From assembly GCF_046541315.1 (NCBI RefSeq), contig NZ_JBKHDN010000017.1, positions 1 to 22,285 of the forward strand: a DNA stretch of 22,285 bases, written 5' to 3'. The stretch's first letter is position 1; each line of letters begins with the position of its first letter. The DNA comes from Lamprobacter sp046541315 (GTDB lineage: Bacteria > Pseudomonadota > Gammaproteobacteria > Chromatiales > Chromatiaceae). The notes beneath the pieces are model-generated. The model ran no database searches. It was not told where the DNA came from and saw only the letters and a list, made by a program, of their open reading frames with translations. The position numbers and the translations under genes are program-made. Below are positions 1-10,815 of this stretch, in pieces.

Positions 1-1047
<1,047 letters not shown>

Positions 1048-1076
1048 GAGGCTCGGGCAAAAGCCACGCCAGCGCG

Positions 1077-1379
1077 CTAGCCCGCCATCGCCTCCATCCG
1101 CGTCGCAAGCTCGAAGTCCAATTCCGTCAGACCGCCGACAGCATGCGTGGCCAGATCGACGCGGACGGTCTTGTAGACGTTGAACCATTCCGGATGATGG
1201 TCCATCGACTCGGCCGCGAGCGCGGCCCGGACCATGAACCCGAAGGCCTCGCTGAAGTCGCGGAACTGGAAGGTCTTGTGCAGCTTGCCGTTGTCGATGG
1301 TCCAGGGCACGCTGGCACTGGCGTTGAGTGACTGCAACGAGGTTGCAATCGCGTTGTCGTCGAGCAGGGCTCGGTGCAT
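1077..1379 (-). CDS. phhB: Pterin-4a-carbinolamine dehydratase
   Basis: A 100-residue protein that dehydrates 4a-hydroxytetrahydrobiopterin, recycling the pterin cofactor of aromatic amino acid hydroxylases; many bacteria without such a hydroxylase keep it for other pterin-related roles. The family signature is visible: HHPEW at residues 61-65, a second histidine at 79 (ATHAVGGLT) and Asp88 (TELD), correctly spaced for the three-histidine active site. The ATG at 1379 is chosen because TGGAGG lies just upstream and because the longer open frame adds 45 unconserved residues. No aromatic amino acid hydroxylase gene lies nearby, so the physiological partner is unknown. It converges with ppk1 and sits about 170 bases downstream of the hemerythrin-like gene on the same strand, separated from it by a perfect hairpin. 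Confidence 0.92.
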   Translation of the reverse strand: MHRALLDDNAIATSLQSLNASASVPWTIDNGKLHKTFQFRDFSEAFGFMVRAALAAESMDHHPEWFNVYKTVRVDLATHAVGGLTELDFELATRMEAMAG

Positions 1380-1491
1380 GGTTGGCCTCCAAATGCAAAG
1401 CGTTTGGTAGCAAGCGCGCGCTGGCGGCTTCCTTGAACGCGCCGCCGGCGAACGCTGGGTCGTTGTCGATGGCCGCCGGCCAAGGTGGATC

Positions 1492-1537
1492 GCGTCCCGC
1501 GCGGCCGTCGGCATCAGCGGACGGCCGCGCGGGACGC
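1492..1537. repeat. Perfect 18-bp inverted repeat (hairpin) after the hemerythrin-like gene
   Basis: The left arm GCGTCCCGCGCGGCCGTC (1492-1509) and its exact reverse complement (1520-1537) flank a 10-base loop. The repeat starts 13 bases past the stop of the minus-strand hemerythrin-like gene. Neither strand has a T-run after the stem, so it is not a textbook intrinsic terminator. It could be an mRNA 3'-end stabiliser, a Rho-assisted stop or a dispersed palindromic element. Confidence 0.85.
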
Positions 1538-1550
1538 CAGCGCCGATCGC

Positions 1551-1997
1551 TCAGGCGGCAACCTTGTCCTTTTCTTCGAGCTTGCGGATCAGCGGGTAGA
1601 GATGCTCGGTCTCGCGTTGGATGCGATCCAGCACCAACGCGAACATCTGTTCGGTCTCGGCGAGGAATTCGTCGTAGTCCCGGATCTGCAGCCGGCGATG
1701 CGGCTCCGAGCACCAGTCCTTCAGGTACTTGTTGAAGATGCGCTTGATCTCGGTCGAGCCGGAGAGGAAACGGCTCGCGGTGTTCTTCACCGATTGATCC
1801 GGGTACGAGATCAAGCGCCCGCAGAGTTCGCGATCGACCAATTCGATGTGCTCGCGCACCTTGCCGGTGTACTCGAAGAAGACATCGCAGGCGGTCTCGG
1901 TGTCGCACATCTCCCGACTCTGGATCAGGTAGAGAAAGACATTCGAGAGTTCGGTGATCTTATGGTTCTGGGCGTGCAGTTGGGAAAAGGCAGTCAT
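1551..1997 (-). CDS. Hemerythrin/HHE-like four-helix protein
   Basis: A 148-residue, soluble, all-helical protein with no signal peptide. The pattern resembles the hemerythrin HHE cation-binding family: His8 and His12 in the first helix (LHAQNHKITEL), His50 with Glu52 and Glu57 in the second (VREHIELVDREL), His100, and Glu121-His122 in the last (RETEHLYPLI). Such proteins bind a di-iron or related metal site and act in oxygen, NO or redox sensing or in iron handling. Four cysteines (31, 37, 59, 96) are unusual for a minimal hemerythrin. The ATG at 1997 is chosen because GGAGG lies upstream; the in-frame ATG six codons earlier overlaps that ribosome site. The spacing of ligands differs from classic hemerythrins, so metal binding is inferred, not shown. 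Confidence 0.6.
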   Translation of the reverse strand: MTAFSQLHAQNHKITELSNVFLYLIQSREMCDTETACDVFFEYTGKVREHIELVDRELCGRLISYPDQSVKNTASRFLSGSTEIKRIFNKYLKDWCSEPHRRLQIRDYDEFLAETEQMFALVLDRIQRETEHLYPLIRKLEEKDKVAA

Positions 1998-2038
1998 GGC
2001 GCAGTGATCCTCCAAAAGCGATGGATTGCCCCCTCAGG

Positions 2039-2066
2039 GGGTCTTGGTGGTTCGGGTCTTGGTGGT
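2039..2066. repeat. Two exact 13-bp direct repeats in the hemerythrin-gene leader
   Basis: GGGTCTTGGTGGT occurs at 2039-2051 and again at 2054-2066, a 15-base period. Directly next to it a short CCCCCTCAGGGGG palindrome reaches the first copy. Both lie between the candidate promoter and the start codon of the minus-strand hemerythrin-like gene, so they may be operator or leader structure. The function is unknown. Confidence 0.7.
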
Positions 2067-2093
2067 CCAGTCGTTTTTTTGCTTATGGCGACT

Positions 2094-2102
2094 AGCATAG
2101 CA
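2094..2102 (-). promoter_or_regulatory. Candidate extended -10 promoter for the hemerythrin-like gene
   Basis: On the minus strand TGCTATGCT reads as an extended -10 element (TGn followed by TATGCT), about 95 bases before the start codon at 1997. No good -35 is visible. Weak, sequence-only support. Confidence 0.3.
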
Positions 2103-2180
2103 ACGGTGATGGCACGAAGGAAGCGACGAACGGCCACCAAGCGAGCGCCCGCCGGTGCCGACCCTCGGCGCGGCCCGGCG

Positions 2181-3944
<1,764 letters not shown>

Positions 3945-4041
3945 CGGCAATCGAATCAGTCAAAAGGGGTCGAAGAGGGAACCCTTAATGATAGCGGGCC
4001 CGCCGCTGCTCGGGTTGATCGGCGCCAATCAAAACCGCGAC

Positions 4042-5241
4042 TCAGCTGACCGCCGCGAGCGCCTCGCGCGCAATCTGCAGCTCCTCATTGGTCGGGATGA
4101 CCAGGATCCGGATCGGGCTCTCCGGGGCTGAGACCGCCCGCTCCTCGCTCGAAGCGGCGGCATTGGCCTCGGCATCGAGCCGGAGGCCAAGGTGCTCGAG
4201 GTTGCCACAGGCGCGCGCGCGCAGCTCGGCCGAATTCTCGCCGATGCCGCCGGTGAAGACCAAGGCATCGGTCCGACCGAGTTCGGCGAGGTAGGCGCCG
4301 ATGTACTTTTTCAGCCGATGCGCAGTGACGCCGAGCGCCAGCTCGGCGGTCTCGTCGCCCGCCCCGGCGCGGCGCTGGATCTCGCGCAAATCGTTATCGC
4401 CGCAGAGGCCGAGCAGCCCGCTCTGGCGATTGAACAGATCCTCGAGGGCGCGGTTATCGAGCCCCAGCTGCCGGCTCAGGTAGAACGGCACCGCCGGGTC
4501 GATGTCACCGCAGCGGGTGCCCATCACCAGGCCTTCGAGCGGGGTCATGCCCATCGAGGTATCGAGACTGCTGCCCTCGCGGATCGCGGTGGCGCTGGCG
4601 CCATTGCCCAGATGCAGGGTGATCAGATTGCACTGCTCGAACGGCTTGCCGAGCCATTCGGCGGCGCGCCGGCCGACATAATGGTGCGAGGTGCCATGGA
4701 ACCCGTAGCGACGCACCCCATGCTCGCGATACAGGTGATCCGGGATCGCATAGCGGTAGGCGGTGCGCGGCATGGTCTGATGGAAGGCGGTATCGAACAC
4801 CGCGACCTGCGGGGTATCCGGAAACAACGCGCGCGCGACCAGGATGCCATCGAGATTGGCCGGATTGTGCAGCGGCGCCAGCGGGATCACCTGGCGGATC
4901 GCGGCGATGATGTCGTCATCGACCACGGTCGGCGCATGGAAGGCCTCGCCACCATGCACCACCCGGTGGCCCACCGCCAGCAGCTCGGCGGGGTCCGCCA
5001 AGGCGCCGCTGCGCGCCAGGGCGCCGGCGATGCGCTGCAACCCCTGCTGGTGGTCGCGCATCTCGGCGCGTTCCTCCAGCGTCTGCGCGTTGCCCCTGGC
5101 ATCGGTCCAATGGCAGCGCAGGACCGCCTCGGGCTCGCCGATGCGGGTCACCGCGCCGGCCGCCGGCACGCTCCAGTCGTCGCTGCGAAACAGCTGGAAC
5201 TTGATCGACGAGCTGCCGGAATTGAGCACCAGGATCTTCAT
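4042..5241 (-). CDS. ackA: Acetate kinase
   Basis: Catalyses acetyl phosphate + ADP to acetate + ATP, and the reverse for acetate uptake. The 399-residue length matches the family. Both signatures are present: VLNSGSSSIKFQ at 5-16 (Asn7) and HLGNGAS at 210-216. Other expected active-site residues are visible: Arg93 (GHRVVHGG), Asp150 (VFDTAFH), His182 (FHGTSHH), Arg243 (MGTRCGD) and Glu386 (TNEE). The ATG overlaps the pta stop codon as ATGA, indicating translational coupling and one pta-ackA transcript. A near-perfect palindrome (4015-4032) follows the stop but has no T-run, so it is weak as a terminator. In a phototrophic sulfur oxidiser the pair could serve acetate assimilation or fermentation of stored carbon in the dark; this is inference. 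Confidence 0.97.
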   Translation of the reverse strand: MKILVLNSGSSSIKFQLFRSDDWSVPAAGAVTRIGEPEAVLRCHWTDARGNAQTLEERAEMRDHQQGLQRIAGALARSGALADPAELLAVGHRVVHGGEAFHAPTVVDDDIIAAIRQVIPLAPLHNPANLDGILVARALFPDTPQVAVFDTAFHQTMPRTAYRYAIPDHLYREHGVRRYGFHGTSHHYVGRRAAEWLGKPFEQCNLITLHLGNGASATAIREGSSLDTSMGMTPLEGLVMGTRCGDIDPAVPFYLSRQLGLDNRALEDLFNRQSGLLGLCGDNDLREIQRRAGAGDETAELALGVTAHRLKKYIGAYLAELGRTDALVFTGGIGENSAELRARACGNLEHLGLRLDAEANAAASSEERAVSAPESPIRILVIPTNEELQIAREALAAVS

Positions 5242-7334
5242 GAGGCCTCCTCGACGGTCTGCGCCTGGATCGCGGTGATGGCGACCGTGTTGACGATGTC
5301 GGTGACGGTACAGCCGCGACTGAGGTCGTTGACCGGCTTGTTCAGTCCTTGCAGCACCGGACCGATGGCCACCGCGCCAGCACTGCGCTGCACCGCCTTG
5401 TAGGTGTTGTTGCCGGTGTTCAGGTCCGGGAAGATGAACACCGTCGCCTGTCCGGCGACCTCGCTGTCCGGCATCTTCGAGCGCGCGACGCTGGCATCGA
5501 CCGCGGCGTCGTACTGGATCGGCCCCTCCAGCTTGAGATCGGGGCGGCGCTGGCGCGCGATCGCGACCGCCTCGCGGACCTTCTCGACATCGGCGCCCTT
5601 GCCGGACGAGCCGGTGGAATAGGACAGCATGGCGATGCGGGGCTCGACGCCAAAGGCGGCGGCGGTGCCGGCCGAGGTGATCGCGATATCGGCAAGCTGT
5701 TCGGCGTCCGGATTCGGGTTCACCGCGCAGTCGCCATAGACCAGCACCCGATCCGGCATGCACATGAAGAACACACTCGAGACCAGCTTGGTCTCGGGCT
5801 TGGTCTTGATGGTCTCGAACGACGGCCGGATGGTGTGCTGCGTGGTGTGCTGCGCGCCCGAGACCATGCCGTCGGCATCGCCGGTATAGACCATCAGGGT
5901 GCCGAAATAGCTCACGTCCTCGAGCGCGTCGAAGGCGATCTGCTCCGAGATCCCCTTGTGCGCGCGCAGGCCGTGGTAGATGGCGGCATACTCGGAACGC
6001 TTCGGCGAGGTGACCGGGTCGATGATCTGGATGCCCTCGAGCTGCAGGCCGAGTTCGCCGGCCCGGCGCCGGATCTTGTCTGGATTGCCGAGCAGGATCA
6101 GCTCGGCGACGCCGCGCAGGCTGAGGATCTCGGCGGCGCGCAGGATGCGCTCGTCCTGGCCCTCGGGCAGCACGATCCGCTTTTGCTGCGACTTGGCGCG
6201 ATGGATCAGCTCGTACTCGAACATCAACGGGCTCACCCGCACCGCCTCGTGCGAGGCGATGCTCTCTTGCAGGCCCTTGATATCGACCGCGCTCTCGAAC
6301 ACGCCCAGGGCGGCGGCGATCTTGCGCTCATCGCCGGGCAGGATCACCGATTCGACCTGGTTCACCGCCAGCGCCGTGCGGAAGGTATCGAGCCCGATGC
6401 AGAGCACCGCGACCTTGCTGCGACGGAGTCCCGCGAGCAGGCGCTGGACGTTCTCGGCCGGCTTCAGCCCGCCGGTGAGCAGCAGCCCGGCGACGCGCGG
6501 GAAGGAATCGGCGACATCGGCGGCGAGACTGGCGAGGATGATGTCGCTGCGATCGCCGGCGGTGATGATCAGGCAGCCATCCTCGATATAGTTGAGGAAG
6601 TCCGGCACCTCCATCGCCGCGACCTTGTAGTTGCTGACCACCTGATTGAGCGCGTCGGCCTCGCCGCAGACCAGCTCGGTGCCGAGCATCTTGTGGATCT
6701 CGCCGATGGTCGGTTTCGACAGCGCCTCGGTCTCGGGCAGCACGTGCAGGGTCTCGGTGCGCGGCAGCACCGCTTGCGCGCGGCGTTTGACCACGTCGAC
6801 ATAGTCCGGATGCACGCCGTTGACCACCGTCGCCAGCAGATCGCCGCCGCGGTTGATCATCGACTCGTGCGCCATGTGCACCGCGTGCAGCGCCTCCTCG
6901 GAGCTGCGCTGGAAGCCCTTGACCACCACCACGATGCTGCAGCCGAAGTTGTTGGCGAGATCGGCGTTGAAGTCGAATTCCAGCGAGGGCACCAGGCCGT
7001 CGTAATCGGTGCCGGCGCAGAGCACCAGATCGCACTGCTCGTCGAGCAGCATGAACTTGTTCAGGATCAGCTTCAAAAGCTCGTCGTAATGGCCGGCGGC
7101 GGCGAGTTCGCTGGCCATCTGCGCGGTGCAGCCGTAGAGCATCTCGGCCGGGAACGGCAGATCGTAGCGATCGCGGATCAAGCTGGTCAGGCTGTCCTGC
7201 TCGACCGAGCCACTGATCACCGGCCGGAAGAAGCCGACGCGGCGATTGACCGCCGACAGCATCTCCATGAAGCCGAGCACGATCACCGATTTGCCGCTGC
7301 CCGATCCGGCGCCGGCGATGTAGATACTGTGCAT
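5238..7334 (-). CDS. pta: Phosphate acetyltransferase (three-domain type)
   Basis: Interconverts acetyl-CoA + phosphate with acetyl phosphate + CoA and feeds AckA. The 698-residue length fits the long enterobacterial-type Pta. An N-terminal P-loop domain begins MHSIYIAGAGSGSGKS (P-loop near 8-16), a central DRTGG-type domain includes the AGDRSDIILASL block, and the C-terminal half is the PTA/PTB catalytic domain, with AKSQQKRIVLPEGQDERIL at its start and the STGSSGKGADVEKV block near the end. The ATG at 7334 is chosen because GGAG lies 10 bases upstream and because the family N-terminus starts there; the longer open frame adds 19 unconserved residues. The last codons overlap the ackA start (ATGA). 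A promoter candidate and a CCGGCC/GGCCGG hairpin lie in the short leader. Confidence 0.96.
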   Translation of the reverse strand: MHSIYIAGAGSGSGKSVIVLGFMEMLSAVNRRVGFFRPVISGSVEQDSLTSLIRDRYDLPFPAEMLYGCTAQMASELAAAGHYDELLKLILNKFMLLDEQCDLVLCAGTDYDGLVPSLEFDFNADLANNFGCSIVVVVKGFQRSSEEALHAVHMAHESMINRGGDLLATVVNGVHPDYVDVVKRRAQAVLPRTETLHVLPETEALSKPTIGEIHKMLGTELVCGEADALNQVVSNYKVAAMEVPDFLNYIEDGCLIITAGDRSDIILASLAADVADSFPRVAGLLLTGGLKPAENVQRLLAGLRRSKVAVLCIGLDTFRTALAVNQVESVILPGDERKIAAALGVFESAVDIKGLQESIASHEAVRVSPLMFEYELIHRAKSQQKRIVLPEGQDERILRAAEILSLRGVAELILLGNPDKIRRRAGELGLQLEGIQIIDPVTSPKRSEYAAIYHGLRAHKGISEQIAFDALEDVSYFGTLMVYTGDADGMVSGAQHTTQHTIRPSFETIKTKPETKLVSSVFFMCMPDRVLVYGDCAVNPNPDAEQLADIAITSAGTAAAFGVEPRIAMLSYSTGSSGKGADVEKVREAVAIARQRRPDLKLEGPIQYDAAVDASVARSKMPDSEVAGQATVFIFPDLNTGNNTYKAVQRSAGAVAIGPVLQGLNKPVNDLSRGCTVTDIVNTVAITAIQAQTVEEAS

Positions 7335-7377
7335 AAACAACCATCTCCATGGGTCCCGGCCGGTGTGGCCGGTCACC

Positions 7378-7405
7378 AGTGTAGCGTCCAATGATCATGC
7401 CTCAA
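7378..7405 (-). promoter_or_regulatory. Candidate sigma-70 promoter of pta-ackA
   Basis: On the minus strand TTGAGG (7400-7405) and TACACT (7378-7383) are 16 bases apart, about 45 bases upstream of the pta start codon. The intervening leader contains a CCGGCC-GGTGT-GGCCGG hairpin close to the ribosome site. Based only on match to consensus. Confidence 0.45.
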
Positions 7406-7557
7406 ACGAACAAGCGACAGGTTACGGCGCGTTGACGGCCGGGCTGTCGATCCGCTTTCCAAAGGCATGTAAAGTGCGTTGCGGCCGCTGGCCGCGACAG
7501 CGAGCAGCCACCGCGCCCGCGGCCTCGCCGCGCGCGCGACGGATGCGGCGAGCGCGC

Positions 7558-8616
7558 TTAGCGCAGCTGACGCTGGCGCCAGCGTTGATAGCTCGGCTCC
7601 TGCCGATAGGCCTGGCTGGTGACATAGTCGAGCACGTTGCCGAGCCGATAGAAACCGGCCACCGAATCCAAGCGCAGGATCTCATCGCCCTGCTCGTCGA
7701 AGAAGATCACCGCCGGCGCGTAGAACAGCCCCAGGTCCGAGGCCCAGTCGCGTGCCGTGGTGCGCTCGCCGGCGGGCGTGATCAGCGGCGTTGGTGCCCA
7801 CAGATCGAGCTGGACATTGTCCAGGCTGGCAAAACCCTCGGCAATCGCCGGATCCTGCAGGGACTGACCATGCAGGACGTCGCACGGATGGCAATCGCCC
7901 TGCTCAAAGAACACCGCGAGGGGCCGCTCGGCGGCGACACGACTGCGATCGAGATCATACGGCGGCGACTGAAAGAAGGGCTGATCATGCAGATCGGCGT
8001 CATCGAAGACCATGCGATTGTCGCCACGCGCGAGATAGTCGCGGAACGTTTCGTCGCGGTAGTGCGCATCGGCCACATACTCCAGCGCGGCGCGGAACTG
8101 ATAGGGCGGATAGTATCCGCGCAAGCGCAAGACCTCGCTGCCTTGCGCGTCGTAGAAGATCAGCGTCGGCGTGAACTCGGCCTCCTCGCGCAGAGCAAAA
8201 TCGCGCTCGGTGAGTGTCCGACCGCGCAGATCGGTGACCTCGGCGACGCCCCAGATATCGATCGGCGTGACCTCGAAATGGTCCCTGGTGTACTCGACGA
8301 TGTCCGCCTCGGCGCCGAAGTTCACATTGATGAGCCGATGGCAGTAGGCGCAGCGTTTTTGACCGAAGTACAGGATCAGGCCCTTATCGGCGTCGCGCGC
8401 CGCCTCGAGATCGGCTTGCAGATCGAGGAACGGGTCATTGAACCAGGACGGATAGCGCAACGGCGTATCGCGCGGGCTGTCATCGAAGGTATAGGCATCG
8501 GCCTCATCGTTGGCCATCGCGGGCACCGAGCCGGCCCAGGCCAGTAACAGCACCGCCAGCGCAAACAGGCTCGACGGCAGGCGGACGACCGGACGGGAAG
8601 GTCTTGAATCGGACAT
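7558..8616 (-). CDS. Exported tandem thioredoxin-like protein (CAYC and CHPC)
   Basis: A 352-residue protein with an N-terminal signal peptide (basic start, hydrophobic stretch about 13-32, likely cleavage after PAMA near residue 35), so it should act in the periplasm. It contains two thioredoxin-fold units that look like an internal duplication. Unit 1 has CAYC at 89-92 and a cis-proline motif FTPT near 148-151; unit 2 has CHPC at 242-245 and YAPA near 299-302. Each unit is followed by similar strands (LIFYDAQGSEVLRLRGYY versus VIFFDEQGDEILRLDSVA). This resembles SoxW/thioredoxin-related exported proteins that reduce disulfides of periplasmic partners such as the Sox or cytochrome c systems. 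The start at 8616 is chosen for the upstream GGAG; a further ATG at 8658 lacks one. Redox role and partner are inferred. Confidence 0.85.
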   Translation of the reverse strand: MSDSRPSRPVVRLPSSLFALAVLLLAWAGSVPAMANDEADAYTFDDSPRDTPLRYPSWFNDPFLDLQADLEAARDADKGLILYFGQKRCAYCHRLINVNFGAEADIVEYTRDHFEVTPIDIWGVAEVTDLRGRTLTERDFALREEAEFTPTLIFYDAQGSEVLRLRGYYPPYQFRAALEYVADAHYRDETFRDYLARGDNRMVFDDADLHDQPFFQSPPYDLDRSRVAAERPLAVFFEQGDCHPCDVLHGQSLQDPAIAEGFASLDNVQLDLWAPTPLITPAGERTTARDWASDLGLFYAPAVIFFDEQGDEILRLDSVAGFYRLGNVLDYVTSQAYRQEPSYQRWRQRQLR

Positions 8617-8698
8617 CGAGCGATCGGCTCCACAGGCTAGGACAGGACGCAAGCGCATCGGGCAGGCGACGAGCAGCGGATCAGGCGCAGCGCTTGCT

Positions 8699-8742
8699 GG
8701 TGAGACTCAGCGCTGAGACTGCTGAGACTCAGTGCTGAGACT
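8699..8742. repeat. GCTGAGACT repeat/palindrome cluster between rhlB and the tandem-thioredoxin gene
   Basis: GCTGAGACT occurs exactly at 8712-8720, 8721-8729 and 8734-8742, with a one-base variant at 8699-8707. CTCAGCGCTGAG (8706-8717) is a perfect 12-bp palindrome and CTCAGTGCTGAG (8728-8739) nearly so. The cluster starts at the rhlB stop codon. It can fold into alternative small hairpins and may mark the rhlB 3' end. No T-run follows. Confidence 0.8.
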
Positions 8743-10382
8743 CAGGTTTGTGGCGTCGGTTCAGGCTGCCCCGCCGAACCCCGGCGCGGGCGCCGACGCC
8801 GGCGCTTCTTCGGTGCATCGCCTGCCGAGGCGGCCGGCCCAGCCGTCGATGCCGCGCCGTTTGTTGCGGAGGATCCGCTGCCAGCGCCGGTAGCAGCCGC
8901 CTCGGTGGCCGGAGATGGAGCCTGTTTGGGGTGGCGTTCCGGCTCGGCTTGCGCTGGCCGCTCACGCCTTGGGCCCCCTCGCCCACGCGCGCCCGCGCCC
9001 CGACCGGCATCGCGCCCGCCGTCGCGCCCGCGCCTGCCATCGCGCCCGCTTCCGCCATCACGCCCACCGTCGCGCGCACGCCGCTCGACCCTGACCCGGC
9101 TCTGGGGATCGACCTCGGCGAGCCATTCGGGTTCGACGGTGCTGGTCGGGATGCGTGCCCCGACGAAGGCCTCGATATCGGGCCACACCATCGCATAGCT
9201 CTCGCAGACGAAGCTGATCGCCTCGCCGGCCTCGCCGGCGCGCGCGGTGCGGCCGATGCGATGCACATAGTCCTCGGCATCATCCGGCAGATCATAGTTG
9301 ATGACATGCGTCACGCCGGGGATGTGCAGCCCGCGCGCGGCGACGTCGGTGGCGACCATGGTCGCGAGCTTGCCGTCCTGGAATTGCCGCAGCAGGCTGA
9401 GGCGTTTCTTCTGCGGCACATCGCCGGAGAGCATCGCGGCCTTGAGCCCATTGCCCTCCAGATAGCCCCAGACCCGCTCGCCTTCGCGCTTGGTGTTGAC
9501 GAAAACGATGCTTCGCGCGCCTTCGAGCCGGCGCAGCAGGCCGATCAGCAGCGGCACCTTCTCGTTGTTCGCCACCATGTAGCCGCGCTGGGTCACGCGC
9601 TCGGCGGTCACCCGCTCCGGCGTGATCTCGACCATCTGCGGATCGTTCATGTGCTCGTAGGCAAGCTCCATCACCCGATAGGACAGGGTCGCCGAGAACA
9701 GCATGCCGAGCCGCTCGCTCGGCGGCGGCAGGCGCCGCAGCACGAAGCGGATATCCTTGATGAAACCGAGATCGAACATGCGGTCGGCCTCGTCGAGCAC
9801 CACCGTCTCGATATGGCGCAGATCGAAGACCCGTTGCTTGAGATAATCGATCAGCCGGCCCGGGGTGCCAATGAGGAGATCGACACCGGCGGCGACCTCA
9901 TCGCGCTGGGCCTGATAGCCGGTGCCGCCATAGACGAGGCCGAGCCGGAAGTCGGTCTGCGCGGCAAGCAGCCTGGCGTCCTTGTGGATCTGGATCGCCA
10001 ATTCGCGGGTCGGCGCCAAGATCAGCACGCGCGGCTGGCGCGGTGGCCGCGAGGTCTCGCGCGCGCTATCATCGCGCTCCGCGTCCGGCGCGGCATCGGG
10101 TTCAGGGCGATCGGCGGCCGCCGCGGCCGCGCTCGGGCCGTCCGCGGCGGGGGGCATGTCCGACCGCAGCAAGCGTTGCAACGCCACCACGAGAAAGGCC
10201 GCCGTCTTGCCAGTGCCGGTCTGCGCTTGCCCGGCGATGTCCTGGCCGGCGAGCGCGAGCGGCAGGGTCTCGGCCTGGATCGGGGTGCAATAGCGGAACC
10301 CGGCGGCCTCAAGGCCGGCGAGAATGCGGGGATGAAGATCGAACTGATCGAAACGGGTCGCAGTGAGATGAGTCTGGGACAT
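8742..10382 (-). CDS. rhlB: DEAD-box ATP-dependent RNA helicase RhlB
   Basis: Unwinds structured RNA, in E. coli as part of the RNase E degradosome. All helicase motifs are visible: Q motif with Gln36 (TPIQ), Walker A AQTGTGKT at 53-60, PTREL at 124-128, GG and TPGR, DEAD at 197-200, SAT at 230-232, FVNTK, ATDVAARG near 344-351 and HRIGRTARAG from 374. The synteny with divergent trxA-rho is the E. coli rhlB arrangement, and the tail ends in a basic KRRRRRPRRG cluster as in RhlB. Two oddities: a low-complexity Ala/Pro/Asp insertion of about 45 residues (about 73-117) between motifs I and Ia, and a roughly 115-residue Arg/Gly-rich, disordered C-terminal tail, which lengthens the protein to 546 residues (E. 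coli RhlB is about 420). The start has no strong ribosome site. Confidence 0.9.
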   Translation of the reverse strand: MSQTHLTATRFDQFDLHPRILAGLEAAGFRYCTPIQAETLPLALAGQDIAGQAQTGTGKTAAFLVVALQRLLRSDMPPAADGPSAAAAAADRPEPDAAPDAERDDSARETSRPPRQPRVLILAPTRELAIQIHKDARLLAAQTDFRLGLVYGGTGYQAQRDEVAAGVDLLIGTPGRLIDYLKQRVFDLRHIETVVLDEADRMFDLGFIKDIRFVLRRLPPPSERLGMLFSATLSYRVMELAYEHMNDPQMVEITPERVTAERVTQRGYMVANNEKVPLLIGLLRRLEGARSIVFVNTKREGERVWGYLEGNGLKAAMLSGDVPQKKRLSLLRQFQDGKLATMVATDVAARGLHIPGVTHVINYDLPDDAEDYVHRIGRTARAGEAGEAISFVCESYAMVWPDIEAFVGARIPTSTVEPEWLAEVDPQSRVRVERRARDGGRDGGSGRDGRRGRDGGRDAGRGAGARGRGGPRRERPAQAEPERHPKQAPSPATEAAATGAGSGSSATNGAASTAGPAASAGDAPKKRRRRRPRRGSAGQPEPTPQT

Positions 10383-10815
10383 GGATGACCATAAGGATGA
10401 GGATGGGCGCGCGCCGGCAAACGTTGTTAACGGCGGCTTGCAAAACTTGATCTGTTCAGCTCAAATAGCATCCTAACGCTGGCGGCGGCCTTTGCGCCAG
10501 CCAACCCACCCGCCCCATCCCGTCTCGACGCGCCACTCATCGAGCATCAGACGAGAGCGATTTCGGCCACACGCATCACGACCGTGACAAGCATCATCCC
10601 GGCGCGGCCACAGTGGACCAGCCAACGGACGGTTTTGCTCTCGCAGCCCGCTCCAGCATCGAGTTCGCGTCGCCGCGCGGGATTCAGCCCCTCAGCGTTA
10701 TGTTGCCGTTGGCATCACCACTGACATCGACATCGTCACGTTTGACGGGCATCGCCGTTGGCGCCGAACCCAAGATCGCCATGCGTCCAACACCCCCCAA
10801 CCTGGAGAGACCGAA
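10383..10815. other. Divergent rhlB/trxA intergenic region
   Basis: These 433 bases contain no convincing gene. On the plus strand TTGCAA (10438-10443) and TCAAAT (10461-10466), 17 bases apart, form a weak promoter candidate for trxA-rho with a long leader. For rhlB I see no clear promoter. An open frame on the minus strand runs in from antisense trxA and is judged chance. Confidence 0.5.

Noticed and set aside
4015..4032. Near-palindrome TTGATCGGCGCCAATCAA after ackA as a terminator
   Set aside because: 16 of 18 positions pair, but no T-run follows on the minus strand, and the next gene may be cotranscribed.
5349..7394. 681-codon open frame antisense to pta
   Set aside because: Typical GC-rich shadow frame; Gln/Asp/Arg/Gly-heavy composition with no domain, while the minus-strand Pta is unmistakable.
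7481..7495. GCGGCC-GCT-GGCCGC hairpin as terminator of the tandem-thioredoxin gene
   Set aside because: No T-run follows and it lies more than 60 bases from the stop; too common in this GC content.
8748..10388. 546-codon open frame antisense to rhlB
   Set aside because: Mirror of the helicase gene over its full length, no recognisable motif.
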